Positions 6,325-12,879 of a stretch of DNA of 19,285 nt are shown piece after piece (position 1 is the first letter of the stretch; each line of letters starts with the position of its first letter). The position numbers and the translations under genes are program-made. Origin of the DNA: Chlamydiales bacterium (lineage in GTDB: Bacteria; Chlamydiota; Chlamydiia; Chlamydiales; JAACFD01); the NCBI GenBank assembly GCA_009937555.1, contig JAACFD010000013.1, forward strand, positions 1-19,285, given 5' to 3'. The notes under the pieces are model-generated. The model was not told where the DNA came from and searched no databases. It saw only the letters and a program-made list of their open reading frames with translations.

Positions 6325-8765
6325 AGCATGTTCATTTTATTGGTATTGGCGGAATAGGAATGAGTGGCCTTGCAAAGATGTTGGCCCAGAATGAATACCA
6401 AGTAAGTGGTCTAGATCAAAAAGAAAGTAAATTAACAAAAGAGCTTGAGTCTCTGGGCGTGCAAATCAGTTATGGTGATGATAGCGCTCAACTTCCAGAT
6501 AAGAATGCTTGGGTTGTATATAGTACTGCAATTACTGATGCTCATCCCCACTTTTCAAGGCTCAAAGAAAAAGGCTACCGCATGCTTCATCGCTCAGAGC
6601 TTTTGCAAGAAATCGCTAAAGATAAGCAGCTCATAGCTGTCTCTGGGACTCATGGTAAAACTTCAACTTCTTCGCTGCTTTCATACACTCTATCTAAGCT
6701 AGATAATACGACCTCATTTGCAATTGGTGGCATTGTCCAGCAACTTGGAACAAATGCTCAATTAGCTAATGGAAAATATTTTGTGGCTGAAGCTGATGAG
6801 AGTGATGGGACGTTTCTAAACTATAAGCCTGCTTATGGAGTATTAACAAATTTAGAGCCAGAGCATATGGCTCACTATAAAACCGAAGCTACTTTGAATG
6901 AAGCTTTTGGTAAATTTGCAGAGAAAGTAAGCGATTCTAAGCATTTCTATTGGTGTGGGGACTGCCCGCAACTTGGAAAACTTGATCTTCCTGGACTTTC
7001 CTATGGCTTTGGTGAGGATTGTGATATTAAAATCAGCAACTATAGGCAGGATGCTTGGCAAAGCTTTTTTGACTTAGATATACAAGGAGAAAAGGTTTTC
7101 AATATTGAAGTAAGACTGGTGGGAAAGCATCAAGCTCAGAATACAGCAATAGTTTTTTCTATCTGTCATTCTCTAGGCTATAGCCCAACTGAAATAAAAT
7201 CGATTATTTCAAGTTATCTAGGTGTTAAAAGGCGTTCTGAAATTTGTCTGGAAAATAAATACCTTTCAATTATCGATGACTATGGGCACCACCCTACAGA
7301 AATAGAAGCTACTCTAGAAGCGATATCAAAAGTTTATTTTGATAGAAGAATTATAGCAGTTTTTCAACCTCATAGATATTCGAGGTTAAGTTATAGTTAT
7401 GATGAATTTTGTAAGGCATTTAGTTATGCAGACAATGTAATTGTAAATGATGTTTATGGAGCAGGCGAGCCAATTGATATAGAGCTTCAAGAGAGTTCTC
7501 TTGCTGAAGACATTAAGACACATAGCCTTTGTGATACAGACTATGTCTCTCTGGATGACACCTTAGAGCATTTAAAAAAGCATATTACTATCGGTGATGT
7601 TGTTATCTTTTTTGGGGCCGGTAGTATTACTAAATATGCTCACCAAACAGCTGACTATTTTGAAAAGAATCCTCCTAAAAAACTGCATGTAGGGCTTGTT
7701 TGTGGTGGAGTGTCGCCAGAACACAAAGTTTCCCTGGTTTCCTCTAGGGCTATTTATGAGCATTTGGATAGAGACCTTTATGATGTAAGCGTGATTGCTA
7801 TAAGTCAAGATGGACTATGGAGCTTTAGGGATACCATGCCTGAAGGTGAGCTAGTAGACAGTAGTGAATGCCAACCTTTTTATGGTGTAGCAAGCAAGCT
7901 AGAGGCATGCGATATCTTTTTCCCAATGATTCATGGACAAAATGGTGAAGACGGTTCATTTCAAGGTTTTTTTGAGATCCTCTCTAAACCTTATGTTGGC
8001 TGTGATTTTCGAGCAGCTAGTTCATGCATGGATAAAGCTAAAACAAAGCATATTATTCGATCATATGGTTTTGCAACGTCAAACTGGCTTGACTTTCATG
8101 CAAAAGATTGGAAAGAGTATCGAGAAGACCTAACTAAGAGAATCTCTTTTGAGTTAAGTTATCCTGTTTTTGTGAAGCCGTGTCATCTAGGGTCATCAGT
8201 TGGTATTTCCAAGTGTGAGAATGAAAAAGAAATGATAGAAGCAGTGGATCTAGCTTGTTCATATGACTATAAAGTTTTAGTAGAAGAGCATGTTGAAGGT
8301 CGAGAGATAGAGTTTGCAGTCCTAGGAAATCAGTTATGCTTTACTCCTCCTCCAGGTGAAATCCTTACAGGCGGTAATTTCTATGACTATGAAAAAAAGT
8401 ATGGAGATAATCCTTACCCTACAACTCCCCGAGCTATCATACCAGAAGAGTTGCTAGCTCATGCTAGAAGGGATGCTATCTACATCTATCAGAAATTAGG
8501 TTGCAAAGGTTTTGCGAGAGTAGATGGCTTTCTCAATAAGAAAGGAGAGTTTATTCTAAATGAAGTCAATCCTTTGCCAGGCTTTACACCAATAAGCTTA
8601 TTTCCTAAAATTTGGATAGCAAATGGTCTGGAGTACCCTAAAATATTAGAGCGTTTAATTAACCTAGGGCGAAAACGTAAAAGAGATGAAAGTGATCTTT
8701 TAGCTAAAAGAGTTCTCGAAGAAGAACACTTTAATCAAGAAACTAAAAACTTAGTGATGACATAA
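6321..8765 (+). CDS. murC/ddl: Bifunctional MurC-Ddl fusion: UDP-MurNAc--L-Ala ligase / D-Ala--D-Ala ligase
   Basis: One 814-residue protein joins two cytoplasmic ATP-dependent ligases. Residues 1 to about 450 are MurC, which adds L-Ala to UDP-MurNAc: GIGGIGMSGLA (8-18), P-loop SGTHGKTSTSSLL (108-120), EADESDGTF and DDYGHHPTEIEATL (319-332). After a short Pro/Lys linker (about 448-454), residues 455-780 are Ddl, an ATP-grasp enzyme: GLVCGGVSPEHKVSLVSS, HGQNGEDGSFQG (538-549), KPCHLGSSVGISK (619-631), the FYDYEKKY loop (687-694), FARVDGF (731-737) and NEVNPLPGFTPISLFPK (747-763). The Tyr in the FYDYEKKY loop agrees with D-Ala-D-Ala rather than depsipeptide formation. The tail from 783 is charged. 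The fusion is a known trait of Chlamydiota and a strong taxonomic marker. No internal stop or frameshift is seen. Confidence 0.97.
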   Translation: MKHVHFIGIGGIGMSGLAKMLAQNEYQVSGLDQKESKLTKELESLGVQISYGDDSAQLPDKNAWVVYSTAITDAHPHFSRLKEKGYRMLHRSELLQEIAKDKQLIAVSGTHGKTSTSSLLSYTLSKLDNTTSFAIGGIVQQLGTNAQLANGKYFVAEADESDGTFLNYKPAYGVLTNLEPEHMAHYKTEATLNEAFGKFAEKVSDSKHFYWCGDCPQLGKLDLPGLSYGFGEDCDIKISNYRQDAWQSFFDLDIQGEKVFNIEVRLVGKHQAQNTAIVFSICHSLGYSPTEIKSIISSYLGVKRRSEICLENKYLSIIDDYGHHPTEIEATLEAISKVYFDRRIIAVFQPHRYSRLSYSYDEFCKAFSYADNVIVNDVYGAGEPIDIELQESSLAEDIKTHSLCDTDYVSLDDTLEHLKKHITIGDVVIFFGAGSITKYAHQTADYFEKNPPKKLHVGLVCGGVSPEHKVSLVSSRAIYEHLDRDLYDVSVIAISQDGLWSFRDTMPEGELVDSSECQPFYGVASKLEACDIFFPMIHGQNGEDGSFQGFFEILSKPYVGCDFRAASSCMDKAKTKHIIRSYGFATSNWLDFHAKDWKEYREDLTKRISFELSYPVFVKPCHLGSSVGISKCENEKEMIEAVDLACSYDYKVLVEEHVEGREIEFAVLGNQLCFTPPPGEILTGGNFYDYEKKYGDNPYPTTPRAIIPEELLAHARRDAIYIYQKLGCKGFARVDGFLNKKGEFILNEVNPLPGFTPISLFPKIWIANGLEYPKILERLINLGRKRKRDESDLLAKRVLEEEHFNQETKNLVMT

Positions 8766-8766
8766 A

Positions 8767-9696
8767 GTGAAAGAGTTGAAAAGACAACGCATGCTGCCAA
8801 TAAATACCTCTTTGCGGTTTATCTTTCTCTCTATTCTTTTATGCACAGGCATTCCCACACTGATTTGGTTAAGTTATCAAAACCATTTAAAGTCTTTGAG
8901 CCTTGACCCCTCTTATAATATTCAGGCTATTGTACAGACGGGTCCTGAGAAAGAGGCTTTAAAGACTGCTTTTTTTGCTGAGCAACTTGGGCTTGCTTCG
9001 GATGTCTCAGTAAACCTTATCCAATTTGATACCTCAATGGCAGAAAAGAAACTTCTTTCATGGCCATTTATAAAGGAAGTTAAAGTAAAAAAGGTTCAAC
9101 CTGAAACCATTTATATTGACTATACAGTTAAAGAGCCTATGGCAGAGTTGGTAGATTTTACCAATACTGTCATTAATTCAGAGGGGAGTATTTTTCCTTT
9201 AACCCCTTTTTTTTCTCCAAAGCAGCTCCCTAAAGTTTACTTAGGTTTATTTGAAGAAAGAGACAGAGGGCATGAAGTAGACCCTATGCAACATCTCCAA
9301 CAGGAGCAGATTCTACTAATTTTAGATTTGTTAAAAGAGCTGGAAAAAAGAGGTGTAGATGTAAAATTTATTGATCTTTCCCAGGCTTTCGCTAGTAGTC
9401 TTGGTAAAAAGGAAATTGTTGTAGAGCTAGAGGATTACAATATAGTTGAAGAAGGAGATAAGGCTTACAGGGAGAACTACCCTAAGATTTTACGACTTAA
9501 TAGTTCTGAGTTTGTTAAAAATTTAGATGACTTTCTATTAGTTGCTGACTACTTGCGTGAAGAGGCAAAAAAACAGCATAAGAATGCTGACCGCCTTAAC
9601 CACCCACTCCTAGTGCTTGACTTGAGAGTAGGGGATTTAGCTTTTCTTTCCTTTCCTAAAAAAAACCTATTACTGGAAGATCGTAAAATTCTGTAA
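8767..9696 (+). CDS. ftsQ: Cell division protein FtsQ (POTRA-domain, divergent)
   Basis: FtsQ is a bitopic membrane protein of the divisome. The sequence fits: a short basic N-terminus, one membrane segment (about residues 16-36), then an extracytoplasmic part beginning with a POTRA-like region (about 48-118). The segment WPFIKEVKVKKVQPETIYID and then YTVKEPMAELV matches the FtsQ pattern of a 'PWV..A.V.R..P..L.I' strand followed by 'v.E..PvA'. The segment NSEGSIFPL corresponds to the 'd..G.vF' motif. Similarity is weak outside these parts. The GTG start lies 1 nt after the murC-ddl stop; an in-frame ATG at 8791 is an alternative and would still keep the membrane segment. Position directly after ddl is the classical ftsQ slot, and chlamydiae do keep ftsQ. 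Confidence 0.8.
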   Translation: MKELKRQRMLPINTSLRFIFLSILLCTGIPTLIWLSYQNHLKSLSLDPSYNIQAIVQTGPEKEALKTAFFAEQLGLASDVSVNLIQFDTSMAEKKLLSWPFIKEVKVKKVQPETIYIDYTVKEPMAELVDFTNTVINSEGSIFPLTPFFSPKQLPKVYLGLFEERDRGHEVDPMQHLQQEQILLILDLLKELEKRGVDVKFIDLSQAFASSLGKKEIVVELEDYNIVEEGDKAYRENYPKILRLNSSEFVKNLDDFLLVADYLREEAKKQHKNADRLNHPLLVLDLRVGDLAFLSFPKKNLLLEDRKIL

Positions 9697-9701
9697 TAGA
9701 G

Positions 9702-9710
9702 TGTTATACT
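9702..9710 (+). promoter_or_regulatory. Candidate extended -10 promoter upstream of cutA
   Basis: TGTTATACT gives a TGn plus a -10 hexamer TATACT (5 of 6 to consensus). No clear -35 is seen 16-18 nt upstream. It would start transcription near 9717 and give a leader of about 110 nt to cutA, separating it from the dcw operon. Confidence 0.35.
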
Positions 9711-9814
9711 TTGTGTCTATGTCTTAGAAAGATAGTTTTTGTTCTTAAATGGCATGAAGTGATTGAGTCAAACGAAAACATATGTTATCAGAGAAACTTC
9801 TCTTCAGGCTAAAC

Positions 9815-9820
9815 AAGGAG
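9815..9820 (+). promoter_or_regulatory. Ribosome binding site that fixes the cutA start
   Basis: AAGGAG lies 5 nt before the ATG at 9826. It argues against the in-frame TTG at 9763, which has no such site and would add 21 residues not seen in CutA proteins. Confidence 0.75.
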
Positions 9821-9825
9821 ACTTC

Positions 9826-10155
9826 ATGAATCAAATGGTTTTAGTTTATTGGACTTGTGGGAGTATTGATGAGGCTAGGAGAGTCTCTAGATTCTTAGTG
9901 CAAGAACGGCTAGTTGCCTGTAGTAACATTATTCCATGGGTGGAATCTACCTATTTATGGAAAGAAGAGTTACATACAGAGCAAGAGACAAAAGTGGTCT
10001 TTAAAACGCTTAAAAGCCAGTTTAAACAAATAGTAGATATTATTAAAAGTAACACAACCTATGAGGTGCCAGAAATCACAATGGTTGCGGTTGAAGATGC
10101 AAATGCTGACTATGTCAGTTTTGTTGAAGATACCGTAAAGCATGGTGTTACATAA
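9826..10155 (+). CDS. cutA: CutA1-family protein (divalent cation tolerance)
   Basis: CutA1 proteins are small, very stable trimers linked to tolerance of divalent cations such as copper; the biochemical role is still unclear. With the ATG at 9826 the protein has 109 residues, normal for the family. Recognisable parts are SIDEARRVSRFLVQERLVACSNIIP followed by ESTYLWKEELHTEQETKVVFKT and YEVPEITMVAVEDANADYVSF, which match the family pattern 'ACvNiip...s.Y.Wkg......E....ikt' and 'y.vPei'. The gene stands between ftsQ and the DHH phosphoesterase gene, with 129 nt of upstream non-coding sequence that includes a promoter candidate. Confidence 0.92.
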   Translation: MNQMVLVYWTCGSIDEARRVSRFLVQERLVACSNIIPWVESTYLWKEELHTEQETKVVFKTLKSQFKQIVDIIKSNTTYEVPEITMVAVEDANADYVSFVEDTVKHGVT

Positions 10156-10180
10156 TTTATTGCTTTTGAATGCTATACCC

Positions 10181-10187
10181 AAAGAGG
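10181..10187 (+). promoter_or_regulatory. Ribosome binding site that fixes the start of the DHH phosphoesterase
   Basis: AAAGAGG lies 6 nt before the ATG at 10194. The in-frame ATG at 10170 has no such site, and its extra eight residues include the ribosome binding site itself. Confidence 0.7.
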
Positions 10188-10193
10188 TTTGTC

Positions 10194-11207
10194 ATGTGGA
10201 AAGAAGTAAAGAAAATAATAAAAGAAAATAACCGCTTTCTTATCACCACACATATAAATCCTGATGGAGATGGAATAGGTTCAGCCTGTTTGATGATTGA
10301 GCTACTTCATTTCCTGGGAAAAGAAGTTAAACTTATTGTTCCAGGAGCTGTTCCTGAGAAGTTTCATTTTCTTGATTTTAGAGGTTTATTTGAGGTTTAT
10401 AATCCTGAAAAAGCATACTCATGTGATGTTTTCTTTCTTTTGGATGCCCATGCTAAAGAACGTATGGGTGAAGTTGGAAAAGTAACAGAGAAAAATACAT
10501 GTAAAACCATTGCCGTCGATCATCACCCGATTACTTCTACTTTTGCGGACTTAAATATTATTGATGAGAAAGCATGTTCTTGCGGTGCGATGATATTTAC
10601 TCTTTGTAAAGAGTTTGGCTTTGATTTAAACCTTGAGGCAGCCACGGGCCTTTACAGTAGTGTAATTTGTGATACAGGAAGGTTCTCATATGCGTCTACA
10701 AACAGAAAAGCACACAAGATTGCAGATGACTGTATAAAAGCAGGGGTTGACCCTGATGCAATGTATGAAAGGCTTTTTCAGAAAGTTTCTCTTGCAGAGT
10801 TTAACGCTTTCAAAAAAGCGATGCAAAGAATGGAGCTTTATTTTCAAGATCGTGTGATTGTTCACACAATTTTACTCAGTGATTATGAGGATGCTGGTGT
10901 AACCCTCCAGGATTTAGACTATATTCATGAATTTAATAAATCAGTTGAAAATATAGAGTGTATTGTTGTTCTGAGTGAACTTTCATCTAAGCAGACTAGA
11001 GTTTCTCTGCGCTCCAAGGGGTATCTTGACACTGGCTGCTTAATGAGAGAGCTAGGTGGTGGTGGGCATAGTAAAGCTGCAGGAGTCACCCTTGAGAAAC
11101 CTATAGAAGAAGCTAAAGAAATTGTTTTAGCTCTGCTTGAAGAACAACTTGCCCAAAATAGCAGCGATCACTATATCTTAAAGTCAAAGAGCTATAGCTT
11201 AGAATAG
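10194..11207 (+). CDS. DHH/DHHA1 phosphoesterase, NrnA-like oligoribonuclease / pAp phosphatase
   Basis: Proteins of this kind degrade very short RNAs and dephosphorylate 3'-phosphoadenosine 5'-phosphate, using metal ions, in the cytoplasm. Numbered from the chosen start (337 aa): motif I TTHINPDGDGIGSA (His20, Asp24, Asp26), motif II LLDAHAKERMGEVG (Asp84), motif III VDHHPIT (Asp109-His110-His111), motif IV SVICDTGRFSYAST (Asp160), and the C-terminal DHHA1 motif LGGGGHSKAAGV (287-298) that binds the nucleotide. The domain order and length fit the NrnA/YtqI group rather than RecJ, which is larger. The fine substrate preference (nanoRNA, pAp or cyclic dinucleotide products) cannot be read from the sequence. 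It lies 38 nt after cutA and 27 nt before the STAS gene, so the three are probably cotranscribed. Confidence 0.88.
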   Translation: MWKEVKKIIKENNRFLITTHINPDGDGIGSACLMIELLHFLGKEVKLIVPGAVPEKFHFLDFRGLFEVYNPEKAYSCDVFFLLDAHAKERMGEVGKVTEKNTCKTIAVDHHPITSTFADLNIIDEKACSCGAMIFTLCKEFGFDLNLEAATGLYSSVICDTGRFSYASTNRKAHKIADDCIKAGVDPDAMYERLFQKVSLAEFNAFKKAMQRMELYFQDRVIVHTILLSDYEDAGVTLQDLDYIHEFNKSVENIECIVVLSELSSKQTRVSLRSKGYLDTGCLMRELGGGGHSKAAGVTLEKPIEEAKEIVLALLEEQLAQNSSDHYILKSKSYSLE

Positions 11208-11234
11208 AACAATATATTTATCAGGAGTTTATAT

Positions 11235-11582
11235 ATGTCTGATGCGATAGAAGTTAAAGAAGAAACACAAGGTGATGTTTTAATCATTCGTTTAGCTGGA
11301 AGGGTAGATGCTAATACAGCGCCTCCATTAGAAGAGCAAGTCCTTAAGAAAATTGATGGTGGTCAACACAAAGTACTGTTAGATTTTGCTGGGGTTGACT
11401 ACATTAGTAGTGCTGGGATGCGCTTTCTATTGTCTTGTACAAAAAAAGTTAAGGGTGTTTCTGGAAAGTTTGTTATTTGTTCTATGTCAGAAGGTGTAAT
11501 CGAAGTGATTAATATGGCAGGGTTTAACCATATTTTAAACATTGAAGCTGATGAATCAGCTGCGATGGGCAAGCTAAGTTAA
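11235..11582 (+). CDS. rsbV: STAS-domain anti-sigma factor antagonist (RsbV-like)
   Basis: Such proteins bind a serine kinase of the RsbW type and free its partner; phosphorylation of a conserved Ser switches them off. The 115 residues form one STAS domain: LIIRLAGRVDANTAPPLEEQV (16-36), VLLDFAGVDYISSAGMRFLL (47-66) and the C-terminal helix. By alignment with RsbV (YIDSTG), Ser59 in YISSAG is the likely phospho-acceptor, with the preceding Asp replaced by Ser58. No RsbW kinase or RsbU phosphatase gene is nearby. Chlamydia has a second rsbV paralogue at the equivalent place before miaA, which supports the name. AGGAG at 11223-11227, 7 nt before the ATG, supports the start. The gene is followed by a strong hairpin terminator. 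Confidence 0.9.
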   Translation: MSDAIEVKEETQGDVLIIRLAGRVDANTAPPLEEQVLKKIDGGQHKVLLDFAGVDYISSAGMRFLLSCTKKVKGVSGKFVICSMSEGVIEVINMAGFNHILNIEADESAAMGKLS

Positions 11583-11597
11583 AGCAAAGTTATCTAA

Positions 11598-11644
11598 GCT
11601 CCTCTCTTCTCTGGTAAGAGAGGAGCACTTTATCCTCTTCTTTT
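11598..11644 (+). terminator. Rho-independent-type terminator after the STAS gene
   Basis: GCTCCTCTCTT (11598-11608) and AAGAGAGGAGC (11616-11626) form a perfect 11-bp stem with a 7-nt loop. A T-rich but interrupted tail (11627-11644) follows, ending in TTTT. It begins 15 nt after the STAS stop and probably ends the cutA-nrnA-like-rsbV unit. Confidence 0.85.
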
Positions 11645-11645
11645 A

Positions 11646-11674
11646 TTGCATATTTCTAGCTAAGTCATTACACT
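11646..11674 (+). promoter_or_regulatory. Candidate promoter of miaA
   Basis: TTGCAT (11646-11651) and TACACT (11669-11674) are separated by 17 nt, directly after the terminator. Matches to consensus are 3 of 6 and 4 of 6, so this is weak on sequence alone. The position between a terminator and miaA favours it. Confidence 0.35.
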
Positions 11675-11689
11675 CTAAAATTTAGGGTG
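11671..11689 (+). repeat. 19-bp imperfect palindrome overlapping the miaA promoter candidate
   Basis: CACTCTAAA and TTTAGGGTG flank a central A. Eight of nine positions are complementary and the ninth is a G-T pair. It covers the downstream part of the -10 candidate and the likely start of transcription, a usual place for an operator, but no binding protein is known. Confidence 0.45.
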
Positions 11690-11733
11690 TCTGAGTTAAT
11701 CAGGCTCGCTATTCTTCTTTTGAACCAGAGGGG

Positions 11734-12759
11734 ATGACTAGAGTGGAAGGTAGCTACTTTGAGAGAGATGGAGATCTTTCATTATGCGAAGAAAGCCTTA
11801 AAATAGATGAGCAAAATCAAGGCGATAAGGATAAAGTAATCGTTCTTGCAGGCCCAACTGGGTCTGGGAAAACAGACCTCTCAATTGAGTTATCAAAGCT
11901 CATGGGAGGCGAGATTATTTCAGCCGACTCTATGCAAATCTATGAGCTAATGAACATAGGCACAGCTAAAGCCTCTAATAAGCAACGTGAAGAAGTTCCC
12001 CATCATTTAATTGATATTCGTCAGGTAAATGATTCATTCAATGTTGTCGACTTCTTTTATGAAGCCAGACAAGCAATCCAGAATATTTTACAAAAAGATG
12101 CAATCCCTGTTGTTGTAGGAGGGTCAGGTTTTTATATTAGAACGCTTATCTATGGTCCGCCAAAAGGCCCTTCTTCCTGTCCTGAAATTCGTGATAGGTT
12201 AGAGAAGCAGATGAGCAAGCTAGGCCCGGAACATCTTTTTGAGATGCTAAAAGTAAAAGATCCTATTTACTCTGAAACGATTACTGTGCATGATAAGCAA
12301 AAGATTATTAGAGGGCTAGAGATCATTGAATTGACAGGAAGCAGAGTAAGCGATATCGAGTGGGAACAAAGTAACGATGATTTAGATTACAATTTTAAAT
12401 GTTGGTTTATCTATCGACCTCGCGAAGTTTTATATAACATTATTGAGCAGCGCTGTGATAAAATGATTGAGGAAGGTTTAACTGATGAGATTGCTAAGTT
12501 ACAACAAATAGGTATAGAGCAAAACAGTTCTGCTGCACACTCAATAGGTTATCGTCATGGCCTTCAATATCTTAAGTCGAAAAGAACAGATGAAGACTTT
12601 GCTCAGTTTGTACGTCAGTTCAAGCAATCATCCAGACGCTATGCAAAGCGGCAGTTTACTTGGTTTCGGAATGAATCTCTTTTCCGCTGGCTTAATCTGG
12701 AGTTGCACGACCCTGAAACTGTTTTAGATATTATCATGCAAGATTATCACTCAGATTAG
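11734..12759 (+). CDS. miaA: tRNA dimethylallyltransferase MiaA
   Basis: MiaA puts a dimethylallyl group on N6 of A37 in tRNAs that read codons starting with U, using DMAPP. The P-loop VLAGPTGSGKTDLSIELSKL (37-56), ISADSMQIYELMNIGTAKAS (62-81), VPHHLID, VVVGGSGFYIRTLIYGPP and the C-terminal SRRYAKRQFTWFRNE are all family signatures. The P-loop starts near residue 40 instead of about 10, so there is an acidic extension of about 30 residues at the N-terminus. Start choice is uncertain: AGAGGGG (11727-11733) touches the ATG at 11734 but is spaced 9 nt from an in-frame GTG at 11743, which would give 338 aa. The gene follows a terminator and probably begins a new transcript. Confidence 0.94.
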   Translation: MTRVEGSYFERDGDLSLCEESLKIDEQNQGDKDKVIVLAGPTGSGKTDLSIELSKLMGGEIISADSMQIYELMNIGTAKASNKQREEVPHHLIDIRQVNDSFNVVDFFYEARQAIQNILQKDAIPVVVGGSGFYIRTLIYGPPKGPSSCPEIRDRLEKQMSKLGPEHLFEMLKVKDPIYSETITVHDKQKIIRGLEIIELTGSRVSDIEWEQSNDDLDYNFKCWFIYRPREVLYNIIEQRCDKMIEEGLTDEIAKLQQIGIEQNSSAAHSIGYRHGLQYLKSKRTDEDFAQFVRQFKQSSRRYAKRQFTWFRNESLFRWLNLELHDPETVLDIIMQDYHSD

Positions 12760-12812
12760 ATTTTATGCGGCAATAAACGTTATAAACAAGCTAAAGACAT
12801 AGTCATATTTTC

Positions 12813-12839
12813 TTTACTTAAAAAGATTTCTGCTATAAA
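12813..12839 (+). promoter_or_regulatory. Candidate extended -10 promoter of the coiled-coil protein gene
   Basis: TGCTATAAA (12831-12839) contains a TGn extension and TATAAA, 5 of 6 to the -10 consensus. TTTACT (12813-12818) is a -35 candidate, 4 of 6, with a short 15-nt spacer. It lies in the 120-nt gap after miaA and gives a leader of about 35 nt. Confidence 0.45.
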
Positions 12840-12843
12840 TTAA

Positions 12844-12863
12844 AGGGTAATTTTCTATACCCT
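12844..12863 (+). other. Small hairpin in the 5' leader of the coiled-coil protein gene
   Basis: AGGGTA (12844-12849) and TACCCT (12858-12863) can pair over an 8-nt loop, just after the promoter candidate and 17 nt before the ATG at 12880. The 6-bp stem is modest, and no T-run follows, so it is not a terminator. It could sit at the 5' end of the mRNA. Confidence 0.35.
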
Positions 12864-12879
12864 CAACCCCAGCTAGGCC

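Noticed and set aside
9667..9699. Inverted repeat CTATTAC ... GTAATAG spanning the ftsQ stop, as a terminator
   Set aside because: The stem is AT-rich, only 7 bp with a 19-nt loop, and is not followed by T residues.
9763..9825. N-terminal extension of CutA from a TTG at 9763
   Set aside because: It has no ribosome binding site and does not belong to the CutA fold. The ATG at 9826 has AAGGAG at 5 nt.
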